From contig QNAY01000086.1 in assembly GCA_003645605.1 (NCBI GenBank), positions 1 through 6,105 of the forward strand: a stretch of DNA of 6,105 nt, written 5' to 3'. Below, piece by piece: positions 5,969 through 6,105 of the stretch (positions within the stretch are counted from its first letter, which is position 1; every line of letters starts with the position of its first letter). A program made the position numbers and the translations under genes. The DNA comes from Thermodesulfobacteriota bacterium (GTDB lineage: Bacteria > Desulfobacterota > Dissulfuribacteria > Dissulfuribacterales > UBA3076). Below the pieces are notes generated by a model. It did no database searches and was not told the DNA's origin. It saw only the letters and a list, made by a program, of their open reading frames with translations.

Positions 5969-6105
5969 ATGCCCATGACTGCGACATATTATGTGTATCT
6001 GCTTACAAATTGGAACAATAAAGTGATGTATCTGGGGGTAACCAATAACCTGGAGCGGCGCCTTTATGAGCACAAGAACAAGCTCGTCAAAGGATTTACC
6101 GAAAA
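5969..6105 (+). CDS. GIY-YIG superfamily nuclease, N-terminal part (3' end outside window)
   Basis: Forty-five full codons are visible before the window ends. The protein opens with TYYVYLLTN (6-14), then VMYLGVTNNLERRLYEHK (19-36). This is the two-strand GIY-YIG core in the form YVY...YLGVT, with the family's catalytic arginine probably R31 and the conserved EHK after it. The catalytic glutamate should lie in the missing part. Small proteins of this type (80-100 residues, YhbQ/UPF0213-like) are single-domain nucleases with poorly known targets; related domains occur in UvrC and homing endonucleases. ATG 5969 is chosen because it has GAGAG at 5955-5959; ATG 5975 is an alternative that removes two residues. 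It directly follows a palindromic repeat and the larger inverted-repeat element, which suggests an accessory or mobile context. The family call is firm; the biological role is open. Confidence 0.85.
   Translation, partial: MPMTATYYVYLLTNWNNKVMYLGVTNNLERRLYEHKNKLVKGFTE

Overview
The window is about 6.1 kb of bacterial chromosome with moderate G+C. All recognisable genes are on the + strand. The gene set suggests a Gram-negative bacterium of the former Deltaproteobacteria (Desulfobacterota). The pointers are a PurL of about 1000 residues with no glutaminase domain, a VapC-type PIN toxin, a small GIY-YIG nuclease beside a TCATTTCGACCGAAG-type repeat, and spacers rich in short repeats. This placement is an inference from gene style and repeats; there is no marker gene to confirm it.

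Layout. Positions 1-198 hold the C-terminal end of a PIN-domain (VapC-like) toxin, followed at once by a weak terminator-like hairpin. Positions 199-407 are a spacer with a 7-bp tandem repeat (AACCGTG), a small CAATT/AATTG hairpin and a good Shine-Dalgarno sequence for the next gene. Positions 408-3422 encode the synthetase part of phosphoribosylformylglycinamidine (FGAM) synthase, with two PurS-like domains fused at the N-terminus and no PurQ-type glutaminase at the C-terminus. A 180-residue protein of unknown function (3398-3940) overlaps its 3' end by 25 bases. A 91-base repeat-rich spacer follows. Then come an AI-2E/PerM-family membrane protein (4032-5120) and, 12 bases later, a PPP-type metallophosphatase (5133-5777).

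The last 330 bases are the most unusual part. A roughly 130-bp element (5789-5918) has long imperfect terminal inverted repeats and a central palindrome, and looks like a REP- or MITE-type repeat. Just after it, a second short palindromic repeat (about 5940-5966) ends 2 bases before the ATG of a GIY-YIG nuclease gene that runs off the window. The repeat appears to supply that gene's ribosome-binding site.

How the genes fit together. PurL catalyses the fourth step of de novo purine synthesis and must receive ammonia from a separate PurQ, which is not in this window. The overlapping unknown gene is probably co-transcribed with purL. The transporter and phosphatase are probably co-transcribed with each other, but nothing in the sequence links them to purine synthesis. 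The VapC fragment and the GIY-YIG/repeat region are accessory sequences on either side of this housekeeping block.
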